Shown here: positions 28,855 through 38,878 of the stretch, one piece after another
Position numbering within the stretch: position 1 is the first letter of the stretch
How the letters are laid out: each line of letters opens with the position of its first letter
Program-made: the position numbers and the translations under genes
The notes under the pieces: generated by a model
Database searches by the model: none
The model's input: only the letters and a program-made list of their open reading frames with translations
What the model was told of the DNA's origin: nothing
Source of the DNA: Prosthecochloris marina
Lineage (GTDB): Bacteria; Bacteroidota; Chlorobiia; Chlorobiales; Chlorobiaceae
Assembly (NCBI RefSeq): GCF_003182595.1
Contig: NZ_PDNZ01000010.1
Span: forward strand, 8,001 to 72,000
Reading direction: 5' to 3'
DNA: 64,000 bases

Positions 28855-29883
28855 TTGAGCAGAGATACGCAGCAGCTCACAACATTCCGCCGTTTCTCGA
28901 TTTCGATTATCAGCCTCTTCTTTCTTATCTGGATAGGGGTATCCGGTTATATCTATATCGAGGACATGACGCCTGTCGATGCGCTATATATGACGGTCAT
29001 TACGCTCAGCACCGTCGGCTTCAGCGAAGTTCATACCCTCTCTGAAACAGGGCGACTGTTCACGCTGGCACTGATCATCGGAGGAACAAGCTTATTTTTC
29101 TTTACATTAAGCAGTGTCGCAGCTTTTTTCCTTTCAGGAGAATGGCATTCGCACTGGGAACAACAACGAAACCATCGTATGCTCCTTAACCTCGATAACC
29201 ATTACATTATCTGCGGCTACGGCCGTTTAGGATCAAATGTCGCCAGCGAGCTATATGCCAAAAAAATCCCCTTTGTCGTGATCGATACCCTTGACGAGCA
29301 GGTCGAGCTTGCCCGCAAGCTCGAGTACGTCGCGATAAAAGGCAACGCTGCAGATGAAAAAGTGTTAAAGAACGCCGGGATCAACAAAGCAAAAGGGCTG
29401 ATTGCCTCAGCTAGCACCGATGCAGAAAACGTCTTTATAGTACTGACCGCCAGAACCCTTAAACCGTCCCTGCACATCATTGCCAGAGCCGATTGTGAAG
29501 AATCGGAAAACAAGATGCTTCGAGCCGGGGCAGAGCACGTTGTACTGCTCTACCAGTCAGCCGGACGCAAAATGGCAAACATGCTGATTGAACCCGACCT
29601 TGCCCAGTATCTCGACGAACTCAGCGACGCGAATCAACTTGACCTTCAGATCGCCCAGTTCATAATCACTGAAACATCGTCACTATCAGGCAAGACGTTC
29701 CGCGAAGCCGACCTCTACAACAACTACCAGATCAATCTGGTTGGCTACAAGCTCCCTGAAGGAGAGATACATTCGACGCCAAAACCGTCCGAAGTTATTC
29801 AGAAAAAAGCAACTATCATTGCAATAGGATCCCCGAAAGCACTTAAAAACTTCAAAGAACTGGCCAAAGGAGAACAAGCATGA
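28855..29883 (+). CDS. MthK-like K+ channel with RCK domain
   Basis: Inner-membrane channel of 342 residues. Two membrane segments (near 14-32 and 71-91) flank the pore loop LYMTVITLSTVGFSEVHTLS, so the selectivity filter reads TVGFS where classic channels have TVGYG. A cytosolic RCK_N Rossmann domain follows (YIICGYGRLGSNVASELYAK, VVIDTLDE), then RCK_C. The start is TTG 28855, since no ATG lies near the first membrane segment. It overlaps the nitroreductase start as ATGA. The position next to trkA, trkH and kefB supports a role in K+ homeostasis. Confidence 0.88.
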   Translation: MSRDTQQLTTFRRFSISIISLFFLIWIGVSGYIYIEDMTPVDALYMTVITLSTVGFSEVHTLSETGRLFTLALIIGGTSLFFFTLSSVAAFFLSGEWHSHWEQQRNHRMLLNLDNHYIICGYGRLGSNVASELYAKKIPFVVIDTLDEQVELARKLEYVAIKGNAADEKVLKNAGINKAKGLIASASTDAENVFIVLTARTLKPSLHIIARADCEESENKMLRAGAEHVVLLYQSAGRKMANMLIEPDLAQYLDELSDANQLDLQIAQFIITETSSLSGKTFREADLYNNYQINLVGYKLPEGEIHSTPKPSEVIQKKATIIAIGSPKALKNFKELAKGEQA

Positions 29884-30398
29884 TGGACATCTACGAACTG
29901 GTAAAGAACCGCAGCAGCCTCAGAAGCTACAGTAAGGACAAACCGATACCGAACGAGATTCTTCTGCGAATTCTTTCCGCAGGGCAAATGGCTCCTTCAG
30001 CCAAAAACATCCAACCCTGGACATTCAAGGTGGTCAGTTCACCGGAAAAACTTGCTGAAATTTACCCCTGTTATCCTGCAGACTGGATTCAGACCGCCCC
30101 TCACCTGCTTTTTGTTACCGGGAAACGAGACGAAGCCTGGGTGAGGCGTCACGACGGCTATAATTCGATCGAAACCGATCTTGCAATCGCCATGGACCAT
30201 ATCATCCTTGCAGCAACCTGGGAAGGCATTGCCACCTGCTGGATTGCCGCTTTCAAGCCCGATCTTTTGCGAAAAGCACTTGGTCTTGAAGAAAACGAGG
30301 AGATATTCACGTTCACCCCGCTCGGTTTTGCATCTCCCGACGCACAACCATTTCCTAAAAAGAGAAAAGCACTGGATGACCTTGTAGAGTTCTTATAG
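29880..30398 (+). CDS. Nitroreductase family protein
   Basis: FMN-dependent nitroreductase fold of 172 residues. Family marks are [19 protein letters not shown] at the start (R-x-S-x-R-x-Y/F FMN phosphate site), [19 protein letters not shown] for FMN binding, and [20 protein letters not shown] followed by W in the core, ending [17 protein letters not shown]. The physiological substrate is unknown; such proteins can also act as flavin-dependent dehydrogenases. Translation is coupled to the K+ channel gene (start overlaps its stop). Confidence 0.9.
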   Translation: MMDIYELVKNRSSLRSYSKDKPIPNEILLRILSAGQMAPSAKNIQPWTFKVVSSPEKLAEIYPCYPADWIQTAPHLLFVTGKRDEAWVRRHDGYNSIETDLAIAMDHIILAATWEGIATCWIAAFKPDLLRKALGLEENEEIFTFTPLGFASPDAQPFPKKRKALDDLVEFL

Positions 30399-30538
30399 GC
30401 TTTACGTCTGTTAAGCAACTCTATCAATGCTCTCTTTGTTTTTCCCGGGCTTATGAAGCCTTTTCACCTGAGAATTTTCTACAGGACAAAACGGTTGTTC
30501 TTTTATCGATCGTAGGCGCAAACTCAACGGGAGCAACC

Positions 30539-31750
30539 ATGAGAAATATTGTTTTCACCGGAAAAGGCGGGGTCGGTAAAACAACCATCGCTGCAGCGAC
30601 AGCACTAAAAGCCTCGAAAGCAGGACATAAAACCCTGGTCATTTCAACCGACCCCGCTCACAGCCTTGGAGACTCTTTCGATATTGAACTTGGAGCTGCC
30701 CCGGTTAAAATTGCCGATAATCTTTATGGTCAGGAAGTCAGCGTCTATGGAGACTTGACCCTCAATTGGGAAATTGTCCGAGAGCACTTCGCACATCTCA
30801 TGGAAGTGCAGGGAATAAAAGACATTTATGTCGAGGAAATGGGCGTTCTTCCCGGTATGGAAGAGCTCTTTTCTCTCTCCTATATCAAGAAATACAACGA
30901 GTCGAACGACTATGACCTCCTCGTAGTTGACTGCGCGCCTACCGGAGAAACGCTTCGCCTGCTTTCGATTCCGGAAACTTTTGGCTGGATGCTCAAGCTC
31001 ATCCGCAACATGGAAAAGTATGTGGTAAAACCGGTTATCCGCCCCATCTCGAAACGCGTCGGCAAATTGCGGGATATCGTGCCTGAAGAGGAGGTTTACA
31101 ACCAGGTCGATAATCTTTTTTCTTCCGTTGATGGCATCATAGATCTTCTGTCGGACAGCACCAAAACAACTGTACGCCTGGTCATGAATCCCGAAAAAAT
31201 GGTCATCAAGGAGTCCATGCGCGCTCTCACCTATCTCAACCTTTATGGAATAACGGTCGATCAGATCGTCATCAACCGTGTTTTTTTCGAGGAAGTTGAC
31301 GGACAGTATCTCAGCGAATGGAAAGAGATCCAGAAAAAATATATCGATCAGATCGAAAAAACCTTCTCACCGATCCCGATCGCGAAAGTTCCTTTGTTTA
31401 GAAAAGAGGTTGTGGGCCTCGACATGCTTGAAAATGTGGGAAATATCATCTACAGTGCCACCAGCCCCATGGAAATTTTTTACCGGGAAGAACATGTGGA
31501 TATCCAGAAAAAAAGCGATGGGCATTACATCATGAAACTCCGTGTGCCTTTCGTTTTCGACAACAACATGGAAGCAAACATCGTACAGGTAGGCGAACTC
31601 ATGACTATCCGCATCGGCAACTACCAGAAAGGGGTCGTACTCCCTGCTTTTCTTGCAGGACTCCGCGTCATGAGCGCCAATTATGAAGACAAATGGCTTG
31701 TTGTCGAGTTTAAAACCAAAGAAGAAACTTCCGCAACGGTCGATGTGTAA
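30539..31750 (+). CDS. ArsA/GET3-family ATPase
   Basis: Deviant-Walker P-loop ATPase of 403 residues. The P-loop is [15 protein letters not shown] at the very start; switch I is [14 protein letters not shown] and switch [17 protein letters not shown]. The last 90 residues or so (from [20 protein letters not shown]) form an HSP20-like beta domain found at the end of many bacterial ArsA/GET3 homologues. The metal-binding cysteines of arsenite pumps are not evident and no arsB is nearby, so arsenic export is unlikely. Green sulfur bacteria often carry several such proteins; a role in membrane-protein or pigment-complex assembly is only a guess. Confidence 0.88.
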   Translation: MRNIVFTGKGGVGKTTIAAATALKASKAGHKTLVISTDPAHSLGDSFDIELGAAPVKIADNLYGQEVSVYGDLTLNWEIVREHFAHLMEVQGIKDIYVEEMGVLPGMEELFSLSYIKKYNESNDYDLLVVDCAPTGETLRLLSIPETFGWMLKLIRNMEKYVVKPVIRPISKRVGKLRDIVPEEEVYNQVDNLFSSVDGIIDLLSDSTKTTVRLVMNPEKMVIKESMRALTYLNLYGITVDQIVINRVFFEEVDGQYLSEWKEIQKKYIDQIEKTFSPIPIAKVPLFRKEVVGLDMLENVGNIIYSATSPMEIFYREEHVDIQKKSDGHYIMKLRVPFVFDNNMEANIVQVGELMTIRIGNYQKGVVLPAFLAGLRVMSANYEDKWLVVEFKTKEETSATVDV

Positions 31751-31940
31751 AAGCTGCAAAAGGAACAGAAGGACAGAACGACACCACAAACCAACCGTCA
31801 CCTCCTCCCGCGCATCAGAAAAGAACGACAAACCGGTTGCCAGAATTCCGATCGTTTCCTAAATTTTCACCTTGAACCGCAAACGACCGTTATGTTGCAC
31901 ATGCAAGCAATTTCTGCAAAGCAATCAGAGTAGGACTTTT

Positions 31941-32075
31941 ATGAAACAGATCGTTTTTGTACTGAACATCGCACTTCTTCTCACTATTTCCTCATGCAAT
32001 ACTATTGAAGGCGTTGGAAAGGATGTTGAATCAGCCGGTTCGGCCATAAAGGAATCTGCCCAGAAAAACAAGTAA
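31941..32075 (+). CDS. Entericidin-like small lipoprotein
   Basis: A 44-residue lipoprotein, too short for routine ORF calling. The signal peptide KQIVFVLNIALLLTISSCNT has a lipobox (ISSC), and the mature part TIEGVGKDVESAGSAIKESA matches the EcnA/EcnB family pattern (NT-x-x-G-x-G-K-D). In enterics these proteins form a toxin-antidote pair; elsewhere the role is unclear. An AGGA-like site lies about eight bases before ATG 31941. No second entericidin is next to it. Confidence 0.85.
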   Translation: MKQIVFVLNIALLLTISSCNTIEGVGKDVESAGSAIKESAQKNK

Positions 32076-32408
32076 TATCTTTAGTAAAAACAATGGTCTG
32101 CGGCCTCCGGTAAAGCACTGTTTTTGTATCCTCATCGATAGCATAGAGAACACTCCACCCGAGGTCCACTCCAACGCAACCTGTTCGGTGCCAAGATCAG
32201 CCTGGGCAGAAAATCTGAACAGAGAGAACGTAGAGCACCAGACCCTCAAGAAGAGAGCGGTAGCTTTTTGTCACCTGGCAATAACTGCTATTGCTATAAT
32301 AACCGTTTCATTGTTGTTTGAAGATCCCTTATGAACCCATTGATGGATCTTATGATTCATAAAAAAAATGTAGCTTCCTTTGAATAACCGCAACACGGTA
32401 TCTTTCGT
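32076..32408. other. Intergenic stretch with an unexplained open frame
   Basis: This 333-base gap holds no gene I can support. On the plus strand an open frame without a start codon runs about 32090-32333 and ends in a hydrophobic stretch (LAITAIAIITVSLLFEDPL). It may be a gene remnant or chance. Confidence 0.35.
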
Positions 32409-33179
32409 ATGACAAAACGGAATAAAGTATTTGTCGTAGCCTCCTTTTTATTGGCATTTTTCCTTTATCCTATCGAACGTGAGGCAACGGCAAAAACCTA
32501 TTATCACGTTACCCTGAAAGCCTTTCTTGATCCTCATGATCTCTCGGCGGTGGAGTGGGCCTGGGTAACGCTGGTCGAAATCCAGAAAAGAGAGGCGTAT
32601 CCTGAACAGGCCGCCCTGGCTGAACGTTACGGCGGTGAACTCAGGGGAAGCGTTCTCGCATTTGTCCGTGCAGCTGCCTGGAGATCCGAACACCGCTACA
32701 CCATTGACAAACGCTGCAAGGATAGACCCGCAGAAATGGAGATTTCATGGGATGAAAGCTGGAACGATAAAGTGTATGCAATGGGCGGCCTTGATAATCC
32801 GAACAATCCGGACGAGTTGAACTTCGGATTTACCACCCGTCCCATCCTGCTGCAAAACAAACGCTGGTTCGACCCCAAAAGCAGAAGTTACGTTGCACTC
32901 GGGCCGGTTCGCATGGAAGGAGAGCCAGCCGAAGAAATCAGAGGAGAGTTCATTCTTCGTCCCGTAAACTATCTTGACCCTTTGAAGCATTACAGTTTCT
33001 GCCAAAAACAGTGGGTAGAACAATACCTCTCCGAGTTCAATCATTTCCATCTGCATGAAGAATTTTATGACGGTGACAATGAAATTTTCAACCAGACCAC
33101 CGGAAAAAAACACATCGTCTACCATATTCTCCGCACCTCTTCAAGGGTCCACCCGAACTGGAAACAACAGCAAATGTAG
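32409..33179 (+). CDS. Exported protein of unknown function
   Basis: I do not recognise a family. The 256-residue product has a signal peptide (KVFVVASFLLAFFLYPI, probable cut after ATA) and a mixed alpha/beta mature part with no membrane segment. Notable blocks are DLSAVEWAWVTLVEIQKREA, TIDKRCKDRPAEMEISWDES and HFHLHEEFYDGDNEIFNQTT, the last with a run of His and acidic residues that might bind metal. Only two cysteines are evident in the mature part. It lies between an entericidin-like lipoprotein and trkA, so an envelope location fits. Confidence 0.65.
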   Translation: MTKRNKVFVVASFLLAFFLYPIEREATAKTYYHVTLKAFLDPHDLSAVEWAWVTLVEIQKREAYPEQAALAERYGGELRGSVLAFVRAAAWRSEHRYTIDKRCKDRPAEMEISWDESWNDKVYAMGGLDNPNNPDELNFGFTTRPILLQNKRWFDPKSRSYVALGPVRMEGEPAEEIRGEFILRPVNYLDPLKHYSFCQKQWVEQYLSEFNHFHLHEEFYDGDNEIFNQTTGKKHIVYHILRTSSRVHPNWKQQQM

Positions 33180-33326
33180 CATTGACGTTTCTGATTTTTC
33201 TGAAATGTTCAACCATGTAATCCAGGCATCGTTGAGGAAGAAACCGATAAAGTTATCTGCAGATTTTATTTTTTGTAGATTATTTTTCTATCATTTCGTT
33301 GGGAATTGTTATCCGAACAACAAAGA

Positions 33327-34715
33327 ATGAGTGTTAAAAACATATTGGTAATCGGCCTGGGAGGAGTAGGACTTCATCTGACGCAACGCCTTGTTCATGA
33401 TGGATACGGTGTTACGGTAATCGAATCGAGCCCTCAGCTGATAAGCAGCGTCAACGATAAGATCGACGCGAAAATTATAGAAGGTAATGCCATGGAACTA
33501 GCCTGCTGGCAACGGGCAAAAGCGGAGACCATGGACTTGCTGATAGCGGTTACAAATGAAGATTCGGTCAATATGATAGCATCTATCATAGCCGACCGTT
33601 TAGGTATACCCCGCAAAGTTGCCCGTGTTCGTTCCCCTGAATATGGCTACGAGAACTCGTTTCTCAATAAAAACGATTTCAAGATAGATCTGGTCATTCA
33701 CCCCGAAGAACTGGTTGCACAGGAAATGGCACGCCTTGTCATGAGAGCCTCGGCAAATGACGTCGTCGATATCGGTGAGGGGCAGATGAAAGTGGTCGCT
33801 ATGCGTGTCAACCCGGATAGCCCGATAGTCAACAAAACGCTTAAAGAGATCGACCTTTTGCACAATGATTTCCGGTTCAAGATCGTTGCTGTCGCAAGGG
33901 GCATCGCCACCATCATCCCCGGTGAAGACGACACAATTCTTCCCAACGATCAGGTATTTATCATGCTGCATGAAAAAAACCTTCCGCAGCTGATGAATCT
34001 CATGGATATGCGTGAGCAAAGCATTCACAAGGTCATGATCGTTGGAGGCGGAATGGTTGGAGCGAGGGTAGCCGAGCTACTTGGAAAAACCGTTAAAATA
34101 ACCCTCATAGAAAACGACAAGGAACACGCCGAAGAACTTGCCTCCACGCTGAAAAACACCGATGTCCTGCTTGGTGACGGCACCGATGTCAATGTTATGG
34201 TGCTTGGCGGTTTGATGGAAATGGACAGCTTCATCGCAACCACCGGCAACAATGAAACAAACATTATCAGCTGCCTGCTTGCCAAGCATATCATGAACAG
34301 GTCCAATGTCGATGCAAATGCAAAAGTCGGTAAAACCATCGCCTTGGTAAAAAAAGAAGACTATCTTGTCCTGGCATCGACGATCGGCCTTGATGTCGCT
34401 CTCAACAAAAAGATTTCCGCTGCGGATGAAATCATGAAGTTTATCCGAATGGGGGAACTTTTCTCACTCGCACATCTGCATGGAGTCGACGCGGAAGTCA
34501 TCGAACTTGCAGCTGCGCCAAAGTCTCAAATCACAAAAAAGCCGTTAAAAAAAATGCGCTCCATGCTGCAGGAAAAACAGATCCTCATTGCCGGCGTGGT
34601 ACGCAATGGGGGGTGTGAACTGACGGATGAACACACGGTTATTGAACCAAACGATCTCGCTGTTGTGGTTTCGGCAACAAAAAGTCTAAAAGACGCAAGA
34701 GAACTTTTCAAATAA
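33327..34715 (+). CDS. trkA: Trk K+ uptake system NAD-binding protein TrkA
   Basis: Cytosolic gating subunit of the Trk potassium uptake system, 462 residues. It has two RCK units. The first starts ILVIGLGGVGLHLTQRLVHD, with VIESSPQL holding the acidic end of strand 2. The second begins VMIVGGGMVGARVAELLGKT with LIENDKEHAEELA. Each is followed by an RCK_C ligand domain. The frame is open upstream to 33306, but ATG 33327 (MSVKNILVIG) starts directly at the Rossmann strand. It is followed after 27 bases by trkH, its membrane partner. Confidence 0.95.
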   Translation: MSVKNILVIGLGGVGLHLTQRLVHDGYGVTVIESSPQLISSVNDKIDAKIIEGNAMELACWQRAKAETMDLLIAVTNEDSVNMIASIIADRLGIPRKVARVRSPEYGYENSFLNKNDFKIDLVIHPEELVAQEMARLVMRASANDVVDIGEGQMKVVAMRVNPDSPIVNKTLKEIDLLHNDFRFKIVAVARGIATIIPGEDDTILPNDQVFIMLHEKNLPQLMNLMDMREQSIHKVMIVGGGMVGARVAELLGKTVKITLIENDKEHAEELASTLKNTDVLLGDGTDVNVMVLGGLMEMDSFIATTGNNETNIISCLLAKHIMNRSNVDANAKVGKTIALVKKEDYLVLASTIGLDVALNKKISAADEIMKFIRMGELFSLAHLHGVDAEVIELAAAPKSQITKKPLKKMRSMLQEKQILIAGVVRNGGCELTDEHTVIEPNDLAVVVSATKSLKDARELFK

Positions 34716-34742
34716 CACACCAAAGAAACCTGCTTTCGCTCA

Positions 34743-36200
34743 ATGAACTTTCCCGCTATATTCAATGTTCTTGGAGCTCTTCTTATCTTTATAGGCAGTA
34801 CCATGCTCCTTCCTCTCGCATGCGCCCTGATCTACAACGACGGTGATGCCCTCTCACTGGCTATAGCAATGGGTGTAACGGTCGGTATAGGACTGCCTCT
34901 GTGGTGGAGTTACCGCAAATACCGCGATCTGACATTGAAGGACGGTCTTTTCATCGTCACCTTCGGCTGGATTCTTGTATCATCCGTTTCGGCAATTCCG
35001 TTCATGATTCACGGAACCATTCCATCATTCACCGACGCATTTTTTGAAATGATGTCGGGTTATACCACTACTGGTGCCACTATTCTCGACGACATCGAAG
35101 CCGTACCTCACGGGCTGCTTTTCTGGCGAAGCACCACCCATCTCATCGGAGGCATGGGGTTCATCATGGTTACCATAATCATTCTTCCTCTTCTCGGTAT
35201 AGGAGGCATGCAGCTCTACAAAGCGGAAGCTGATCCAGGCCAGGTCATAACCGGCGAAAAATTTCTTCCCCGCGTCAAGCAGACCGCTGTATGGCTCTGG
35301 GGAATCTATCTTGCGCTTATTCTTATCCAGTCACTCCTTCTGCTTCTTGCAGGCATGCCGCTTTTCGACTCCCTTTGCCATGCTTTTGGTACTGTTTCGA
35401 CCTCGGGCTATTCGACAAAGAACAGCAGCATCGGCTATTATAACAGCGCCTGGATAGATTGGATCACCGTCATCTTCATGTTTCTGGGAGGCATGACATT
35501 CATGATGCACTATCACATCCTGAAAAAGGATTGGGAACCCGTCAGAGAAAATACAGAGATACGATGGTATATTGGATTTGTTGTTTTTCTCAGCCTGCTC
35601 ACCGCGCTGATTCTCTGGATAACCGGAAGCTACAGCGGTATTTTCGATTCAATTCGATATGCTACATTTCAGGTTGTCTCGATCCTGACGACAACGGGCT
35701 TCACTACTGCCGATTATGAGCTTTGGCCTCAGTCGGCTCAGATGCTCATCATGATCGCCTGCATGATCGGTGCAAGCGCAGGTTCAACCACCAGCGGTAT
35801 CAAGGTGGTACACTACGAAATAATCTGCAAATATCTCTACGCCACAGGCAGGAAGTTCCTGCAGCCCTTGGCTGTAGTTCCGATAAAAATCAATCAGAAA
35901 AATGCCGACCCTTCAGTCGTCACACTGGCAATCAGTTATTTCATTCTGAACATCTTCATGATATTTGTCGGCAGCGCAATCTTGACGCTGATCGACGGTA
36001 TGGATTTCTACAGCGCCATAAGCGCGGTTATCGCCGCACTCTTCAACATCGGACCCGGCTTCGGAGAGATTGGCCCTGCGCATACCTATTCACATATCTC
36101 AGCAGCAGGCAAGTGGTTTCTCTCGTTCAACATGCTGACAGGGCGTCTTGAGATGTTTACCGTCATGGTGATGTTCTACCCCTCGTTCTGGAAGAAGTAG
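34743..36200 (+). CDS. trkH: Trk K+ uptake system membrane protein TrkH
   Basis: Pore-forming subunit for K+ uptake, 485 residues with eight main membrane segments plus four pore loops. Filter-region blocks are SGYTTTGATILDDIEAVPHG, AFGTVSTSGYSTKNSSIGYY, TFQVVSILTTTGFTTADYEL and AALFNIGPGFGEIGP, matching the four SKT repeats. HLIGGMGFIMVTIIILPLLG is a further family mark. The preceding trkA gene and short gap show a trkAH operon. Confidence 0.95.
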   Translation: MNFPAIFNVLGALLIFIGSTMLLPLACALIYNDGDALSLAIAMGVTVGIGLPLWWSYRKYRDLTLKDGLFIVTFGWILVSSVSAIPFMIHGTIPSFTDAFFEMMSGYTTTGATILDDIEAVPHGLLFWRSTTHLIGGMGFIMVTIIILPLLGIGGMQLYKAEADPGQVITGEKFLPRVKQTAVWLWGIYLALILIQSLLLLLAGMPLFDSLCHAFGTVSTSGYSTKNSSIGYYNSAWIDWITVIFMFLGGMTFMMHYHILKKDWEPVRENTEIRWYIGFVVFLSLLTALILWITGSYSGIFDSIRYATFQVVSILTTTGFTTADYELWPQSAQMLIMIACMIGASAGSTTSGIKVVHYEIICKYLYATGRKFLQPLAVVPIKINQKNADPSVVTLAISYFILNIFMIFVGSAILTLIDGMDFYSAISAVIAALFNIGPGFGEIGPAHTYSHISAAGKWFLSFNMLTGRLEMFTVMVMFYPSFWKK

Positions 36201-36204
36201 CTCA

Positions 36205-36333
36205 GAAAAAGTCAAAGGTCAAAAGGTAAAAGTCAAAAACAGGAAAGTGCTGTTGATTTATTGAATCGGTGAGTTGCTGAACTGTTTCCCTCTCCCAAAC
36301 AACAAATAAACAGATCAACAATTCAACAAGCCT
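36205..36333. repeat. Repeat-rich gap between convergent trkH and the kefB-like gene
   Basis: The first part (36205-36250) is an AAAGTCAAAGG/AAAAGTCAAAA tract like that at 2606-2646. The second part (36249-36333) contains TTGATTTATTGAATCGGTG and, after a CTCTCCC spacer, AACAGATCAACAATTCAACA. These are the two orientations of the TTGTTGA repeat family. The inverted arrangement might fold and end both transcripts. Confidence 0.55.
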
Positions 36334-36338
36334 GTCAC

Positions 36339-38246
36339 TCAGCTTCGCATATGTCCGTCGTCAGCTATATGGCCCGATGCGTCCCACCCCAGATCCTTGT
36401 CCTTGTGGAGCTCTTCTTTCTCTTTGAGCATCAGTTGTTCGAGATCCTCTATCCGTAGCTTCGTTGCACGCATGAGCTCTTTTTTGTCGTGTCTTATCTC
36501 GGCAAGCTCGTGCAGATGCCGCTCTTCGTAACGACGGAACGTCTTCATCGCCCTCATGACATGATACCTCCTATGTCCAAGCCTGCTCAAAGCATCGCCG
36601 CCCATGCGCAGTGCGACATCAAGGGTATCGAGGTAGACGTTTTTCACCCCCATGCCGATCATTTCGAATGACTCTTCCCAATCACTTGTCCGCGCTATGA
36701 TCTCGAGATGAGGAAAATATTTACGAGCTGTCCCTGCAATTTCCAGGGCTTTTTCTGCATTGCCCACAGCGATAACAAGCAATTCTGCTTCAGCCGCTCC
36801 CGCCGCCTGCAACAGATCACTGCGCGAAGCATCTCCGTAAAAAACCTGCAACCCCATTTTGCGCAGCAGGTCAACGTTATCCGGATCGGTATCCAGATAG
36901 GTTGCCTCCTCGTCATTGGCTTGCATGAACCTCCCGACAGTACTGCCGACCATACCGAACCCTGCTATGATAACACTGCTTTTGCGGTCCAGGTCTATCG
37001 TATCGGGACTCTTTTTTTCTTTCTCCACTGTACCGAACCTCGGTTGAACAAATTTTTCATTGAGCAACACCAAAAGGGGAGTCATGGCCATGCTGAGCGC
37101 AACAACCGCAATCAGCGGGTTGACCAAAGATGCTTCAAAAACCCCGTTGTTCAATCCGAATGAAAAAAGAACGAACGCAAACTCTCCTCCTTCTGCAAGA
37201 GCCAGAGCAAAAAGAAGGATGTTATCGAAGCTCATCCCGAACATCCGCCCTATGCCAGCCAGCACAAAGAACTTGAGCAACAGCAATGCCGCTACCAGCT
37301 GCAGAATCAAAGCTGGATTGGCGGCAATAACCTCGAAATCGATCGATGCACCGACAGAGATGAAAAACAGCCCTAGAAGCAGTCCCTTGAAAGGCTCGAT
37401 ATTGGTTTCAAGTTCATGACGATATTCACTTTGTGCCAGTACCACACCAGCGATGAATGTACCCAAAGCCGGACTCAGACCGACTTTACCCATGAGAATG
37501 GTAATCGAGATAACCAGCAACAGGGCAGCCGCGGTAAAAAGCTCACGGAGACGTGTCTTCGCAATAAGCCGAAATAACGGGTTGATCAGGTATTTTCCGA
37601 CAAGAACAATACCGGCCACAACGCCAAGAACCAACGTTGTTTGCCCCCAGAGCGGCAACCCTTCTATCCATGTCGTCCCGCCAGCATGACCGCCGTCTCC
37701 ATGGACGGCCGAAGACGATGCCTGAGCGGTTGCGAGTAGCGGCAGAATGGCGAGTATCGGTATGATCGCGATATCCTGAAAAAGCAGTACCGAAAAAGAG
37801 TTCTGCCCTCCGTCCGTTTGCATCAAACCTTTCTCATGCAGGGTCTGCAGTACAATAGCGGTTGAGGAAAGAGCCAGGACAAGTCCAAGTGCAAGGGCAG
37901 TCTGCCACTGCAAGCCAAAAAACAAGGCAATGGCCATCAGCAGCAATGCAGTTGCCGTTACCTGGGCACCCCCCATACCAAGAATGGACCCCTTGAGTTT
38001 CCAGATCATCGACGGTTGGAGTTCGAGTCCGATCAGGAAAAGCATCATGATGATGCCGAACTCGGCGAACTGCATGACACTCTGCCCCTCACTGCCGACC
38101 AACCCCAGCACAAAGGGACCAATAATGACCCCTGCTATCAGGTAACCCAGTACAGAACCGAGACCAAGCTTTTTAGCTATCGGCACAGAAACAACGGCAG
38201 CAGTCAGATAAACAAACGCCTGAAAAAAAAATCCTCCACTATCCAT
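36339..38246 (-). CDS. KefB/KefC-like K+/H+ antiporter (CPA2) with TrkA-N domain
   Basis: Inner-membrane antiporter of 635 residues. About 12-13 membrane segments occupy residues 1-390, with family blocks KLGLGSVLGYLIAGVIIGPF, LFLIGLELQPSMIW, LALSSTAIVLQTLHEKGLMQ and LLFQDIAIIPILAILPLLA. A TrkA-N Rossmann domain starts near residue 417 (VIIAGFGMVGSTVGRFMQAN, DTDPDNVDLL). A charged coiled-coil tail (HELAEIRHDKKELMRATKLR, EQLMLKEKEELH) ends the protein. A KefF-like flavoprotein gene lies 14 bases upstream in the same operon, which supports glutathione/electrophile-type gated K+ efflux. Confidence 0.92.
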   Translation of the reverse strand: MDSGGFFFQAFVYLTAAVVSVPIAKKLGLGSVLGYLIAGVIIGPFVLGLVGSEGQSVMQFAEFGIIMMLFLIGLELQPSMIWKLKGSILGMGGAQVTATALLLMAIALFFGLQWQTALALGLVLALSSTAIVLQTLHEKGLMQTDGGQNSFSVLLFQDIAIIPILAILPLLATAQASSSAVHGDGGHAGGTTWIEGLPLWGQTTLVLGVVAGIVLVGKYLINPLFRLIAKTRLRELFTAAALLLVISITILMGKVGLSPALGTFIAGVVLAQSEYRHELETNIEPFKGLLLGLFFISVGASIDFEVIAANPALILQLVAALLLLKFFVLAGIGRMFGMSFDNILLFALALAEGGEFAFVLFSFGLNNGVFEASLVNPLIAVVALSMAMTPLLVLLNEKFVQPRFGTVEKEKKSPDTIDLDRKSSVIIAGFGMVGSTVGRFMQANDEEATYLDTDPDNVDLLRKMGLQVFYGDASRSDLLQAAGAAEAELLVIAVGNAEKALEIAGTARKYFPHLEIIARTSDWEESFEMIGMGVKNVYLDTLDVALRMGGDALSRLGHRRYHVMRAMKTFRRYEERHLHELAEIRHDKKELMRATKLRIEDLEQLMLKEKEELHKDKDLGWDASGHIADDGHMRS

Positions 38247-38260
38247 ATACCAATGCCCCC

Positions 38261-38878
38261 TTATCCTCTCCTGATTTGATCATTGAGATTTTCCTGGCTG
38301 CATAGACCCACTGGATCGAATGTCTGATCGGTAAGCAATTTCAAAATCGTCCGGTAATGTTTGACCTGCTCTTTTATAACGTCCGGTTTCATGACGTTGG
38401 TACCATGAATCACGAAAGGGGGAAGATAACGCATACCGCAAAGATGCGCTGCCTGTTCGAGAGGAGCAAGCAGCTCCTTCATGGTAAACCGATTGTAACC
38501 ACCTTTTGAATACGAAGCTTTACTGCCTCCGGTTGTAACAACATGGCAAATCCATTTTCCTTTCAGGGCATTGCCTTTTCGGCCAAACGCCCATCCGTGT
38601 ACCAGGACGAGGTCCATCCACTCTTTCAGCAACGAAGGGATACCGAAGAGAAAAAAAGGATACTGGAAAACGACAATATCATGTTCTTTCAACAGGTCCT
38701 GTTCAGCTTTGACATCGATATCCATCTCAGGGTAGCGTTCATACAAATCATGAAAGGTTACTCCTGTAATCGCCTCTACCCCTTCAATCAGCCTGACATT
38801 AACCCGTGATTTCTCCAACGCAGGATGTGCAAACAGTATGAGAATTTTTCTCAAAACAACTTTTTTTAGAATTGTCAC
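38261..38878 (-). CDS. KefF-like NAD(P)H:quinone oxidoreductase
   Basis: Flavodoxin-fold FMN protein of 205 residues. It starts KILILFAHPALEKSRVNVRL (phosphate loop), continues DIVVFQYPFFLFGIPSLLKE with W, and VVTTGGSKASYSKGGYNRFT and RYLPPFVIHGTN match the KefF/MdaB/YheR group. In enterics KefF binds and activates KefC and reduces quinones. The gene is directly upstream of the kefB-like antiporter on the same strand, so the pairing is conserved here. The start is uncertain by a few residues (ATG 38878, or a later start near VLRKILIL). Confidence 0.9.
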   Translation of the reverse strand: MTILKKVVLRKILILFAHPALEKSRVNVRLIEGVEAITGVTFHDLYERYPEMDIDVKAEQDLLKEHDIVVFQYPFFLFGIPSLLKEWMDLVLVHGWAFGRKGNALKGKWICHVVTTGGSKASYSKGGYNRFTMKELLAPLEQAAHLCGMRYLPPFVIHGTNVMKPDVIKEQVKHYRTILKLLTDQTFDPVGLCSQENLNDQIRRG

